From Sulfurimonas gotlandica GD1 (GTDB lineage: Bacteria; Campylobacterota; Campylobacteria; Campylobacterales; Sulfurimonadaceae), in assembly GCF_000242915.1 (NCBI RefSeq), contig NZ_AFRZ01000001.1, positions 930,001-994,000 on the forward strand: DNA of 64,000 nt, in the 5' to 3' direction. The translations under genes were made by a program, and so were the position numbers. The notes under the pieces were generated by a model. That model searched no databases, was not told the origin of the DNA, and was given only the letters and a program-made list of their open reading frames with translations. The number at the start of each line of letters is the position of its first letter. Position 1 is the first letter of the stretch. Below are positions 25,222 to 34,540 of this stretch, in pieces.

Positions 25222-27044
25222 ATAACACCTTCTACCACTTCAAGAGTGGATGATTTTTGATTTTTACCAGATTGCTTGAGAAGTGACTTCTCTTTATAAC
25301 TCGACCATTGTCCAAATATTAAAACAGAAAGAATTGGGCCGATTGATGCCATACACAAAATACCAAACCCTTCAACAGCATGAGTAGCAGTCCCAAAACC
25401 AAGACCCAAAGCTAAAACAAGAGGAACAGTCACTGGACCCGTTGTTACACCAGCACTATCCCATGCAATATTTACAAGTGTTTCGCTTGAAATCACAGTT
25501 AAAAAAATAGCCAAAGAATAACCACCAACTAGTAACCAAACCAAAGGCAGGTTAAAAATCAACTTGGCAAGTCCCAAAGCAATACCAAAAGCTACTCCAA
25601 AAGAGACAGTGATAATAAGCTCTTTTTTCTTAATCATTCCATTCGTCAACTCTTCAGCTGTAATTCCAAGTGCAGACAAAGCAGGTTCTGCAATTGTAGC
25701 CCCAAACCCAAGAAACCATGCAAATACTATAGCTAACATCAATCCAAATCCATAATTATACAGAGGTGAGTTTGGCATTCCATCTACCAGCATAAATGCA
25801 GTTGGAACAAAACTTCCTGCCGTGCTTCCTAGCATTGACAAGCCATAAGTCAGACCAATATTAAACACACACATTCCAGCAACAGTCAATCCTATCCCAA
25901 AAAATATTTCTGCTTGTTTTTGTAGACGTTTACGTAAGATAACACTCAAGATTAAAAAAAGAAAAGCGACCAAAGGTAAGATAGCACGAATACCTGAAAT
26001 AACTTCAACAACTGGACTGCGCTCATACCAAGCAATTGCTTCTGAACCTGCCATAGTGGATAGACCTTGTGCAGCTTGTATGATTTCCATAGGAGATTGG
26101 ACAGAAGCCACATAAAGCGTCAACAAGAGGACTCCGACAACGGGGAAAAGAGATGCCAAAGTGACAATACCAAAACCGGAAAGACCACCTTCTCCCTTTC
26201 CTGCGGCGGCAGAAATACCTACGCCAAGAGCCAAAACTAAAGGTACTGTAACAGGTCCTGTCGTGACTGCACCCGCATCCCAAGCAAGACCAAGTACAGC
26301 ATTAAGCTGAGGATCACTTGTCATGTATAGCGTTGGAATCATCACTGCAGCCAATGAGGCATAGATAAACGGTTTTAAACTCCATCCATACAATAACCTA
26401 AGCGTTCCAATCACCGTAGCCAGTCCTACAGAAACACCAACGACTAACACTAGTACACCGGAGTAGTCATTAAGTAAAGTGAACAGATAAGGAGCTTTTT
26501 CAACCGATACAATTTGCCCAGCCATTTTCAAAGCCCCGATTGCAGGTTCAGCGAAGGTGACACCAACACCCAACAATAAGGCAATTATTAAGACAAAAGG
26601 CAAGGCGAGTTTCCGTGGTAAAGTTTCACCGATAATCGCACCTAAAGGCATTAGCCCAATTTTAAGTCCTTCCATAAACAGCATTAGTCCGACAATAACT
26701 GCAAACATACCGCCTACAATAAACCAACCACCTTCTACCAATTGACGAAGGATTAAAACTTGGAACAACATAAGATAAAGAGCCAAAGGAACCACTGCAC
26801 TAACTTGTTCCATAATACGAGAAGACAAGAAAGGACGAAGTAGAGCTAGCTTTTCACGTGCTTTAAGGGTTAATCTAGAATAGCGATGTGGGATAAGTAT
26901 ACCACTTGAGTCAAACTCAATATTTGGTAAAATGTCATTGTACCGTACCTCAGAAACTTGTGTTCCAGTTGCTCGAGTATACTGAGAATAACTGAAGGTT
27001 TGAATATCTTCAGTAGTATCAGAGGGTGTAGTGTCTTCATTCAT
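25218..27044 (-). CDS. DUF1538 membrane protein with internal duplication
   Basis: A 608-residue polytopic inner-membrane protein with a 90-residue soluble N-terminus. The membrane part consists of two homologous halves: AEPA near residues 163 and 447, and TTGPVTVPLVLALG near residues 257 and 529. This two-fold repeat is typical of transporters. The repeated acidic AEPA and TTGPVT motifs may line a substrate path. It is followed by two PII-like genes with 4-base overlaps, so I infer a transporter gated by PII-like proteins, by analogy to AmtB-GlnK and SbtA-SbtB. The substrate is unknown. Confidence 0.8.
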   Translation of the reverse strand: MNEDTTPSDTTEDIQTFSYSQYTRATGTQVSEVRYNDILPNIEFDSSGILIPHRYSRLTLKAREKLALLRPFLSSRIMEQVSAVVPLALYLMLFQVLILRQLVEGGWFIVGGMFAVIVGLMLFMEGLKIGLMPLGAIIGETLPRKLALPFVLIIALLLGVGVTFAEPAIGALKMAGQIVSVEKAPYLFTLLNDYSGVLVLVVGVSVGLATVIGTLRLLYGWSLKPFIYASLAAVMIPTLYMTSDPQLNAVLGLAWDAGAVTTGPVTVPLVLALGVGISAAAGKGEGGLSGFGIVTLASLFPVVGVLLLTLYVASVQSPMEIIQAAQGLSTMAGSEAIAWYERSPVVEVISGIRAILPLVAFLFLILSVILRKRLQKQAEIFFGIGLTVAGMCVFNIGLTYGLSMLGSTAGSFVPTAFMLVDGMPNSPLYNYGFGLMLAIVFAWFLGFGATIAEPALSALGITAEELTNGMIKKKELIITVSFGVAFGIALGLAKLIFNLPLVWLLVGGYSLAIFLTVISSETLVNIAWDSAGVTTGPVTVPLVLALGLGFGTATHAVEGFGILCMASIGPILSVLIFGQWSSYKEKSLLKQSGKNQKSSTLEVVEGVI

Positions 27045-27102
27045 ATCGATTCCTTGATTAGTAATAATTAACTAAACTTGAAAATATCTGTATAAATAGT
27101 TT

Positions 27103-27133
27103 TGGCAACTAGAGAAAAGTTCTCTAGTTAGCC
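27103..27133 (-). terminator. Hairpin between the DHH gene and the DUF1538 operon
   Basis: Ten-base arms at 27107-27116 and 27120-27129 enclose a 3-base loop, and TGGC/GCCA extends the stem past one bulge. It overlaps the stop codon of the DHH gene. A T-run is lacking, so termination efficiency is uncertain. Confidence 0.5.
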
Positions 27134-28054
27134 ATCGTTTGTAATAGAAGTGATAAGTTCTTTTAAAACATCTTCACATTTATCATTGTCTATCTGACAA
27201 GTACCAGCAGCACCGTGACCACCACCGCCATATTTATACATTAGCTCGCCAACATTAGTTTTTGAACCTCTATCGATGATTGATTTACCTGTTGCAAAAA
27301 CTGTGTTTTGTTTTAGGAATCCCCAAAGTACATGTATAGAAATATTTATCTCAGGGAACATTGCATATATCATAAAACGATTACCCGGGTAGATGATCTC
27401 TTCATCTCTTAAATCAAGAACAATCAAGTTATCATGAACAGTAGAACATCTCTCTAACTGATCTTTAAACTCGCCTGCATATTTGTTAAATAGATCAACT
27501 CTCTCTTTTACATCAGGAAGAGTCATAATATCTTCTATTCCGTGGTCATGACAGTAGTCAATAAGATCCATCATAAGATCATAGTTTGAGATTCTAAAAT
27601 CTCTAAATCTTCCAAGACCTGTACGTGAATCCATCAAGAAGCTGAGTAGATCCCAGCCTTTAGGATTTAAAATATCTTCTTTTGAGAACTGAGCCGAATC
27701 TGCTTTATCAACTGCAACCATCATGTCTTCACGAATCATAGAGAGGTCGTTGTCTTTAACATAGTGATCATAGACAACACGAGCAGCAGATGGAGCATCT
27801 GCGATAATTATGTGATTGTCAGCTTTTTCATTACGAACAGTTTCACTCTCATGGTGATCAAAAACTAAGTGAGCTTGTGGAACATAAGGCAGATTTGTGA
27901 TGATATCATTCTCAGTAATAACTATCGTACCGTCTTGCATATCTTTTGGATGCACAAACTTAATATCATCTATCAACTCTAACTGTTTTAAAATTACAGC
28001 ACAAACAAGACCATCCATATCACTTCTAGTGACTAAACGAAACTTTTTACTCAT
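27128..28054 (-). CDS. DHH/DHHA1-family phosphoesterase
   Basis: A 308-residue cytoplasmic protein. The N-terminal DHH domain has SDMDG (D12, D14) and FDHH (D66-H68), which bind two Mn or Mg ions; the C-terminal DHHA1 domain ends in GGGGHGAAG (276-284). This is the architecture of exopolyphosphatase-like and nanoRNase/pAp-phosphatase-like enzymes. Substrate cannot be told: cyclic dinucleotide breakdown products, short RNAs or polyphosphate are all possible. No transmembrane, PAS or GGDEF part is attached, so it is not a GdpP. Confidence 0.82.
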   Translation of the reverse strand: MSKKFRLVTRSDMDGLVCAVILKQLELIDDIKFVHPKDMQDGTIVITENDIITNLPYVPQAHLVFDHHESETVRNEKADNHIIIADAPSAARVVYDHYVKDNDLSMIREDMMVAVDKADSAQFSKEDILNPKGWDLLSFLMDSRTGLGRFRDFRISNYDLMMDLIDYCHDHGIEDIMTLPDVKERVDLFNKYAGEFKDQLERCSTVHDNLIVLDLRDEEIIYPGNRFMIYAMFPEINISIHVLWGFLKQNTVFATGKSIIDRGSKTNVGELMYKYGGGGHGAAGTCQIDNDKCEDVLKELITSITNDG

Positions 28055-28124
28055 AGTTATTACCTTCTAATTTATAATTGCCTTGATTATATATCAATGT
28101 TATTAAAGTTCATCTGAATAAGCT

Positions 28125-28304
28125 TTATATTTTTGACAAATCATCATACGCAAGTTTACGAATCCAGTCATTAAACTTGATATCGTTTTTTATACAATAA
28201 GTTGCAAATGTTTTTAACTCTTCTGGTGTTACCATCAGCTCTATTTCTACAAGCTTTTCATTTAAACTTACCAAGCTCTCTATTGTTTTATATTCTGTTT
28301 TCAT
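28125..28304 (-). CDS. Small conserved-looking protein downstream of selO
   Basis: A 59-residue ORF, beginning MKTEYKTIESLVSLNEKLVE. Its start codon lies one base after the selO stop codon, without a clear ribosome site, so it may depend on translational coupling. The C-terminal half (TPEELKTFATYCIKNDIKF, then DWIRKLAYDDL) is reminiscent of a ribbon-helix-helix or helical-bundle protein, but I cannot assign a family. Codon usage is like its neighbours. Confidence 0.55.
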   Translation of the reverse strand: MKTEYKTIESLVSLNEKLVEIELMVTPEELKTFATYCIKNDIKFNDWIRKLAYDDLSKI

Positions 28305-28305
28305 A

Positions 28306-29751
28306 TTAAGAAGAACAACTTAGCTTGATGTTTTTTGACTTTAAAGGTGTTGCTTTAGCCAGATGCTCCAACTCTAGATGCTCTTCAAATGGACTGTGAG
28401 CAACTATGAGTAATTCATCAATCATCGAGTACTCTCCCTGTTGTGCTTTTTCTATAGCTTCTTGTAAGATATGATTTTTCAAGATGTATTTTGGATTAGT
28501 TTTTAGCATCTGAGTATGTCTCTTTTCATTAGACAGGGTCTCTTTTTTTAGTCTCTCATCATAAGCATCTAGCCATTCACTAAGTGGTGTCTGAAACACT
28601 GCCATATCTAAGATATTTTTTTTATCTCCATCATAAGCAGAGAGTGTTCTAAAAAACTTCGTATAGTCTATAGTCGCACTCTCTAAAGAACCCAGCATCC
28701 ACTTAAAGAGTTCTATATCTTTTTCATCTCTCTCATAGAGTCCCATCTTTTTATACATGATGCTTAGATACTCTTCTTCATAGCTAGTACCAAAGGTCTT
28801 ATCTAAGATCTCTAAAGCTCTGTCATGATTTACTATCGATGATAGTGCCACTGCAAGTTTATGCAGGTTCCAGTGAGCGATGCCGGGTTGGTTTTTAAAA
28901 CTGTAGCGACCATCTACATCTGTATGATTACAAATATATCCAGACTCATAATCATCCAAAAATGCAAAAGGTCCGTAGTCTATCGTTCTTCCATCTATGG
29001 ACATATTGTCAGTGTTCATAACTCCATGGTTAAAACCTACACTCTGCCATCTGGCAATAGTTATGGCTGTATTTCGAACTATCTCTTCATACATCTTCAC
29101 GTACATTCCCTCTACATCTTTTAGATGCTCGAATGATTCATCTATGACATAGTCTGCAAGTTTTTGAACCCTTGCATGCTCACCTCTAAAGTTAAAGTAC
29201 TCAAATGTACCAAAACGAACCCAAGTAGGAGAAAGACGAAGAACTATTGCACCTTTTTCTCTCTCCTGTCTTGTTACATCGGAATCACTTCCAATAAGAG
29301 CGAGTGCTCGTGAAGTCTCGATGCCAAGACCATGCATCGCTTCAGACATGAGATACTCACGAATTGATGAGCGTAAAACTGCCCTTCCATCACCCATACG
29401 GGAGTATAGAGTAAGACCGGAACCTTTAAGTTGCAGGTTTTGACCATTTACCTTACCTAGATTTATAGCACGTCCATCTCCAAGTCTATAAACAAAATGC
29501 CCAAATTGATGACCTGCATAACACATGGCAAATGTATCTGAGCCTTCAAGGGAGTAAGTGCCATTTAGTATACCTACTAGATTTTCATCTTTAGTTATAT
29601 CCTCATCTACTCCTAAGAGTTTTGCAGCATCCTTAGATACAGAGATAAGGAAAGGATCTTTAAGTGGTGTCGGTTCTACTTCATCAAAAAATATAGGATC
29701 AAGTTCTCTATATGGAGTAGTAAGTTTTAATTGTGATAGTTTCATAATCAT
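28306..29751 (-). CDS. selO: Protein adenylyltransferase SelO
   Basis: A 481-residue pseudokinase-fold enzyme that transfers AMP from ATP to Ser/Thr/Tyr of other proteins, with redox roles in E. coli. Visible hallmarks are YAGHQFGHFVYRLGDGRA, LKGSGLTLYSRMGDGRAVL and GVMNTDNMSIDG, followed by DYGPFAFLDDY, the metal-binding region. The protein ends LSCSS: the penultimate-region Cys replaces the selenocysteine of animal SelO. Start ATG at 29751 or the ATG two codons later; neither has a strong ribosome site. It is divergent from the SagB-type gene. Confidence 0.92.
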   Translation of the reverse strand: MIMKLSQLKLTTPYRELDPIFFDEVEPTPLKDPFLISVSKDAAKLLGVDEDITKDENLVGILNGTYSLEGSDTFAMCYAGHQFGHFVYRLGDGRAINLGKVNGQNLQLKGSGLTLYSRMGDGRAVLRSSIREYLMSEAMHGLGIETSRALALIGSDSDVTRQEREKGAIVLRLSPTWVRFGTFEYFNFRGEHARVQKLADYVIDESFEHLKDVEGMYVKMYEEIVRNTAITIARWQSVGFNHGVMNTDNMSIDGRTIDYGPFAFLDDYESGYICNHTDVDGRYSFKNQPGIAHWNLHKLAVALSSIVNHDRALEILDKTFGTSYEEEYLSIMYKKMGLYERDEKDIELFKWMLGSLESATIDYTKFFRTLSAYDGDKKNILDMAVFQTPLSEWLDAYDERLKKETLSNEKRHTQMLKTNPKYILKNHILQEAIEKAQQGEYSMIDELLIVAHSPFEEHLELEHLAKATPLKSKNIKLSCSS

Positions 29752-29843
29752 GTTTTAACATTAGCCTTATTAAAAAAACCTATATAAAAAAAACAAACTT
29801 TTTTCTGTAGTACGATTTAAGAATAGTTTATTAAACTACTTGC

Positions 29844-31400
29844 ATGAATAAATCACTACAGATGGTATATGAGTACCACAAAACTACAAAACATGCTCAA
29901 CATAAATATGCTCGCTCGCTTGGCTACATGGACTGGAATACGCAACCCGACCCATTTAGAGTTTACAACGGAGCTAAAACTATAAAACTACCTTTAGCAA
30001 TACAAAACTCAACTCCACCATATCATCTGCTAGATGCAGAGCTACCATCAGCCCCAGTTGTAAAAGAGTCTATCTCTCAGCTTTTGCAGTTCTCTATGGG
30101 TCTAGCTGCTTACAAAGAATCTGATGGAGGTTCATGGGCAGTAAGATGTAATGCTTCTAGTGGAAACCTACATCCGACTGAGACTTATCTTGTGCTTCCT
30201 CCTCTTATGCAAGAGCAAGTTGGTAAAAGTAGCATCTATCACTACAGACCAAAAGATCATGCACTAGAAGAACTTGCAAGTTTTGAGACATCATTCTGGA
30301 AAAAACTGCCAGAGGGAAGTTTCATAGTAGGACTATCTAGCATCTCATGGCGTGAAGTTTGGAAGTATGGAGAGCGTGCATTTCGCTATACGCAGCTAGA
30401 TGCAGGACATGCATGGCAGGCTTTTATAGTATCTGCTAAGATGCTTGGATGGAAAGTGAATAGACTAGACAGCGTAAGCGATGCTGACATCTCTACTCTT
30501 TTAGGACTGACTCAAAAAACAAGATTCTTTGAAGATGAAAATCCAGATATGCTTTTTGTTATCTCACCCAAAGATGTAAACCCTAAACTATCATTAGATG
30601 CATTAGTAGATAGTGTTCCACTAAAGTTTGAAGGCATAGCAAACAAACTAAGTCCATCCATGCAAAAGTGGGATATAATCCCCGCAATAGAAGAAGCAAC
30701 ATCAGATGCACAAATCCCTCAGCCAACAACTCTAAGAAGTGAGATAACAAGAACTCCAAGTAGAGAGTCAAAAGACGTAGTTCTAAACAGACGAAGTGTT
30801 CATGTAATGCAAAAAGATATTTCTACAATTACAAAAGAGCAGTTTCATAATATGCTCTCTAGTATTTTAGATTCTCAAGATGCAAAAGAAAATTCTGCCC
30901 ATTTAGCTATCTTTATTCATCAGGTTGAGGGTTATCAATCTGGTCTATATATTTTAGTGCGAAACTTTAGAGATAGGGATGACTTGGAAAAAGAGATGGA
31001 CGCCAAGTTTCGTTGGAGTCATACAGAGTTTGAGCATCTCTACCTGCTTCAGACAAGAGACCTTTGTGCAACCTCAAAAGCCATAAGCTGTTCTCAAGAC
31101 ATAGCAAGTGATGGAGCATTTAGTCTTGGAATGTTGTGTAACTTCACTGATCAGCTTCAAATGTATGGAGCACATAGATATAAAGAACTTTACTGGGAGT
31201 GTGGAGCTATCGGTCAGCAACTATATTTAGAAGCCACTTCTATGGGACTCTCTGGAACAGGAATAGGATGTTTCTTAGATGATGATATGCATGGTCTGCT
31301 TGGACTTACAAATAATCGTTATCAGATTTTGTACCACTTTACTGTAGGACGTGGTTATGTGGATAGCCGTATTGCGACTCGACCGGCGTATGAGAGTTAA
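29844..31400 (+). CDS. SagB/ThcOx-family FMN oxidoreductase (tandem nitroreductase domains)
   Basis: A 518-residue protein with two nitroreductase-fold domains. Domain 1 (about 50-230) has RCNASSGNLHPTETYL and LDAGHAWQAF; domain 2 (about 300-510) has NRRSVH at its start and IGQQLYLEATSMGLSGTGIG at its end, the flavin contact region. SagB enzymes oxidise azolines to azoles in peptide maturation, but no YcaO cyclase or precursor peptide is seen here, so this stand-alone form likely has another role. It is monocistronic. Confidence 0.85.
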   Translation: MNKSLQMVYEYHKTTKHAQHKYARSLGYMDWNTQPDPFRVYNGAKTIKLPLAIQNSTPPYHLLDAELPSAPVVKESISQLLQFSMGLAAYKESDGGSWAVRCNASSGNLHPTETYLVLPPLMQEQVGKSSIYHYRPKDHALEELASFETSFWKKLPEGSFIVGLSSISWREVWKYGERAFRYTQLDAGHAWQAFIVSAKMLGWKVNRLDSVSDADISTLLGLTQKTRFFEDENPDMLFVISPKDVNPKLSLDALVDSVPLKFEGIANKLSPSMQKWDIIPAIEEATSDAQIPQPTTLRSEITRTPSRESKDVVLNRRSVHVMQKDISTITKEQFHNMLSSILDSQDAKENSAHLAIFIHQVEGYQSGLYILVRNFRDRDDLEKEMDAKFRWSHTEFEHLYLLQTRDLCATSKAISCSQDIASDGAFSLGMLCNFTDQLQMYGAHRYKELYWECGAIGQQLYLEATSMGLSGTGIGCFLDDDMHGLLGLTNNRYQILYHFTVGRGYVDSRIATRPAYES

Positions 31401-31401
31401 A

Positions 31402-31590
31402 CTACTCATGAACTTTCCAAGAATATCCGTATCTATCCATATGATATTCTTGGTTTTGTTGCTCTAATATCTGACGTTCATTATCAACAAAGATTAATGA
31501 TATAGTAAAAATAAACAGATCCATCAATATTACAATTATTAAAATTTTCAATGTAATGACTCTCTCTCTATTTATAAGATTAGCGTCCAT
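31402..31590 (-). CDS. Small single-span membrane protein
   Basis: A 62-residue ORF with one hydrophobic segment (LKILIIVILMDLFIFTISLIF, roughly residues 14-34) and a charged C-terminus HMDRYGYSWKVHE. It ends one base from the convergent SagB-type gene. The N-terminus is cytoplasmic by charge. I do not recognise it. The ribosome site is weak, so it may not be translated. Confidence 0.45.
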   Translation of the reverse strand: MDANLINRERVITLKILIIVILMDLFIFTISLIFVDNERQILEQQNQEYHMDRYGYSWKVHE

Positions 31591-31623
31591 ACCATATAGT
31601 TTATGAAGTATAGACGATTATAA

Positions 31624-33543
31624 TTATTTTATTTTCTCTAAAATTGAATCTACAGAGAAACCAAATTTCTCAAACAATAGTTCGGCAGGAGCAGATGCAC
31701 CAAAAGTGTCCATGCCGATAACTGTATCAGCAAATCTGTACCACTCTAAGCCACGAGCCGCTTCAATAGCTACAGTTTTTGTTCCCTCTTTAATGATAGA
31801 AGAGATATAAGAAGCGTCTTGTTCTATGAAAAGGTCATAACAAGGAACAGATACAACATTCACTGGAACATCCATGCTATTTAGTGTCTCTTTAACTTTA
31901 AGAGCAAGTTCTACTTCACTTCCAGAAGCCATAAGAGTAATCACAGCATTTTCATCAGCCGATAATAAGTAACCACCCTTAGATATCTCACCAACTGCCG
32001 GAGTTGGAAGAACTGAAAGGTTTTGACGAGAACATACAAATGCAGATGGAGATTTACTCATCTGCAGAGCTACTTTCCATGCCTCAACATTTTCAGCACC
32101 ATCAGCCGGTCTCCAAACGTAGAAGTTTGGAAGTGCTCGGAACTGAGAAAGATGCTCAATGGGTTGGTGAGTCGGACCATCTTCACCCACACCAATACTA
32201 TCGTGAGTCCAGATAAAGAACTGCTGGATACCGGTAAGTGCTGCGATACGAGCAGCAGGTTTTAGATAGTCTGAAAATACAAAGAATGTAGCCGAGAAAG
32301 GTAGAAGTGGACCATAAAGAGCCATTGCATTTACGATAGATGCCATTGCATGTTCACGAATACCGAAGTAGATATTTCTACCTTTTGGATAAACACCCAT
32401 GTCGTTTAAATTAGTCTTGTTTGATGGACTAAGATCAGCTGAACCACCTAAGAAACTAGGAATCCCTCGAGCGATAACGTTCATAATTTTACCGTTAGTA
32501 CTACGAGTGGCATCTGCTTTATCAAAAGTTGGCCACTGGATACGAGAGAAATCAGGGTTTTGGAGTGCTGCTAAAGCTTCATTTTGCTCCATTAACGGAA
32601 GAGTCTTTTGTCTGTGAATCCATTCACGCTCTACCAAGTCACCATCTTCAATAGCACATCTAAAACGAGCCATTACATCTTCATCAACAAAGAACTTTTT
32701 CTCTGGATCGAATCCTGCATCAGTTTTAGCTTGAGCAATAACATCATCTCCAAGAGGCGCACCGTGAGAATGGTGAGAACCTTCTAACTTACCAGCACCC
32801 TTAGCAATGATAGTGTTAGCAATAATGATAGTTGGTTTAGTATTTGATTTTGCAGTAGTGATAGAAGCGTCTATTTCATCAAAGTTATGACCGTCACACT
32901 CTAAAACATCCCAACCCTGAGACTCGAAACGACCACGGATATCTTCTGATATACTCAAGTCAGTTGAACCCTCGATAGTAATACGATTTGAATCATAGAT
33001 AAGAATAAGATTATCCAGTTTGTTGTGTCCAGCAATTGAACAAGCCTCATAAGAGATACCCTCTTCTAAATCGCCATCACCACATAGACAGTAAACGTTA
33101 TGGTCAATCAGCTCTGCAGTCTCAGAGTTAACTTGAGAACCAACAAATTTTGAAGCCATAGAAAAACCAACAGCATTAGCAATACCCTGACCTAGTGGAC
33201 CAGTAGTAATCTCAATACCTGCCGTATGTCCGTATTCTGGATGCCCAGGAGTTTTAGAATCAAGTTGACGGAAGTTTTTTAAATCTTCTACTTCTAAACC
33301 GTATCCCCAAAGGTAGTAAAGAGAGTAAATAAGACCAGTTGCATGACCGCCAGAGAAAACTAATCTGTCACGGTTTAACCACTCTGGATTTTTTGGGTTG
33401 TGGTTCATGTGCTCACTAAGGACTACAGCTATATCTGCAAGACCCATTGGTGCACCAGGGTGACCTGAGTTTGCTGCTTGAACCATATCTGCTGCTAAAA
33501 ATCTTATCGAATCTGCCATTTTTTGACGTATTACATTACTCAT
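31624..33543 (-). CDS. tkt: Transketolase
   Basis: A 639-residue thiamine-diphosphate enzyme of the non-oxidative pentose phosphate pathway, moving two-carbon units between sugar phosphates. The cofactor motif GDGDLEEG begins near residue 150, and the C-terminal half has GEDGPTHQP, the catalytic-loop region. I start at the ATG at 33543, behind AAGGAAG; the longer in-frame version adds an unrelated 15 residues. It follows ispA after 107 bases that contain inverted repeats. Confidence 0.96.
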   Translation of the reverse strand: MSNVIRQKMADSIRFLAADMVQAANSGHPGAPMGLADIAVVLSEHMNHNPKNPEWLNRDRLVFSGGHATGLIYSLYYLWGYGLEVEDLKNFRQLDSKTPGHPEYGHTAGIEITTGPLGQGIANAVGFSMASKFVGSQVNSETAELIDHNVYCLCGDGDLEEGISYEACSIAGHNKLDNLILIYDSNRITIEGSTDLSISEDIRGRFESQGWDVLECDGHNFDEIDASITTAKSNTKPTIIIANTIIAKGAGKLEGSHHSHGAPLGDDVIAQAKTDAGFDPEKKFFVDEDVMARFRCAIEDGDLVEREWIHRQKTLPLMEQNEALAALQNPDFSRIQWPTFDKADATRSTNGKIMNVIARGIPSFLGGSADLSPSNKTNLNDMGVYPKGRNIYFGIREHAMASIVNAMALYGPLLPFSATFFVFSDYLKPAARIAALTGIQQFFIWTHDSIGVGEDGPTHQPIEHLSQFRALPNFYVWRPADGAENVEAWKVALQMSKSPSAFVCSRQNLSVLPTPAVGEISKGGYLLSADENAVITLMASGSEVELALKVKETLNSMDVPVNVVSVPCYDLFIEQDASYISSIIKEGTKTVAIEAARGLEWYRFADTVIGMDTFGASAPAELLFEKFGFSVDSILEKIK

Positions 33544-33569
33544 TATTACTTCCTTAATTTTATTCCATA

Positions 33570-33642
33570 AAATGAAGGGAACCTTCATTTATTAGTCCCG
33601 CAAAGGAACAAGTCCCTTTACTCCGCTTGCACCGCTGTGGTG
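33570..33642 (-). repeat. Cluster of inverted repeats between ispA and tkt
   Basis: A perfect 9-bp stem (33570-33578 with 33582-33590) has a 3-base loop. It is followed by an imperfect AAAGG/CCCTTT repeat (33602-33619) and CACC/GGTG (33630-33641). On the minus strand the first stem runs into CATTTTATGG, so it could act as a weak terminator or processing site within the ispA-tkt unit. Confidence 0.5.
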
Positions 33643-33650
33643 ACTAAAGT

Positions 33651-34499
33651 TTAGTTTTTATGTCTATTTATATATTTTGTAAGTAGTGGTGAAAGTTCAT
33701 TTTTCAGGTTCTCATCAAAACTGTTTAACTCATGAGTAAGCTCATCTGCTAACGCATTTGCTTCACTCATCGCAACATCTAATCCTAAAATAGTTACGAA
33801 GCTATTTTTATCTTCATCATTATTTGTAAGCTTTCCAGCTTCTTCTGAACTTTGAGTAACATCAAGTATGTCATCTTGAATCTGAAATAGAAGTCCAAGC
33901 TTTATACCAAAAGCATAAAGTTTGTCACCCAGTTCCTCTTGTCCAACTATAATAGCTCCCATTTTCAGTGAAGCTGCTATTAGTTTTGCAGTTTTGTTTG
34001 TGTGTAAAATTTTTATATCAGCAACATTAAGTGGTTTGTTTTCAAAATAACAGTCAATCGCTTGACCTAATACCATTCCGTTTAATCCACCATTTTTTGC
34101 CAACTCTTGGATGAGTTTTACTCTTGTATAGTCTGAAAAAGGTGCATTACTTAAAACTTCAAAAGAGTAAGTATTGAGAGCATCTCCAACAAGTATTGCT
34201 GTTACTTCATCATAAAGTACATGCAGTGTAGGCTCTCCCCTACGAAGAGGAGAGTCATCCATAGCAGGTAAATCATCATGAATTAGTGAGTACGTGTGTA
34301 GTAGTTCAACTGCGTAAGCAGCATGTCTAGCACCGTCTAACATAAGAGAGTTGTATGCAGCGACAACACCAAGCAGAAGAGCTGGTCTAAACCTTTTCCC
34401 ACCGGCTATCAGCATCTGCTGCAATGCTTTCTCATAAGTAGGGTGAATACTCTTTGATGTTGGTAAATTCTCTAATAAAAATGTCTCAAAATTTTGCAT
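33651..34499 (-). CDS. ispA: Polyprenyl diphosphate synthase (farnesyl/geranylgeranyl type)
   Basis: A 282-residue trans-prenyltransferase that condenses isopentenyl diphosphate with allylic diphosphates for quinone and undecaprenyl precursors. The first aspartate-rich motif DDLPAMDD is at 75-82 with RRGEPTLH after it; the second, DDILD, is at 209-213. Small residues before the first motif fit farnesyl chain length, but product length is not certain. It lies upstream of tkt in the usual Campylobacterota order. Confidence 0.9.
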   Translation of the reverse strand: MQNFETFLLENLPTSKSIHPTYEKALQQMLIAGGKRFRPALLLGVVAAYNSLMLDGARHAAYAVELLHTYSLIHDDLPAMDDSPLRRGEPTLHVLYDEVTAILVGDALNTYSFEVLSNAPFSDYTRVKLIQELAKNGGLNGMVLGQAIDCYFENKPLNVADIKILHTNKTAKLIAASLKMGAIIVGQEELGDKLYAFGIKLGLLFQIQDDILDVTQSSEEAGKLTNNDEDKNSFVTILGLDVAMSEANALADELTHELNSFDENLKNELSPLLTKYINRHKN

Positions 34500-34540
34500 G
34501 TGAAATTATATATGTACTCTTGTTAAATGACTATTAATTT

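Noticed and set aside
26023-26283. 86-residue open frame within the DUF1538 gene
   Set aside because: It lies on the same strand in another frame of a clear membrane protein gene, with arginine- and cysteine-rich content typical of shadows.
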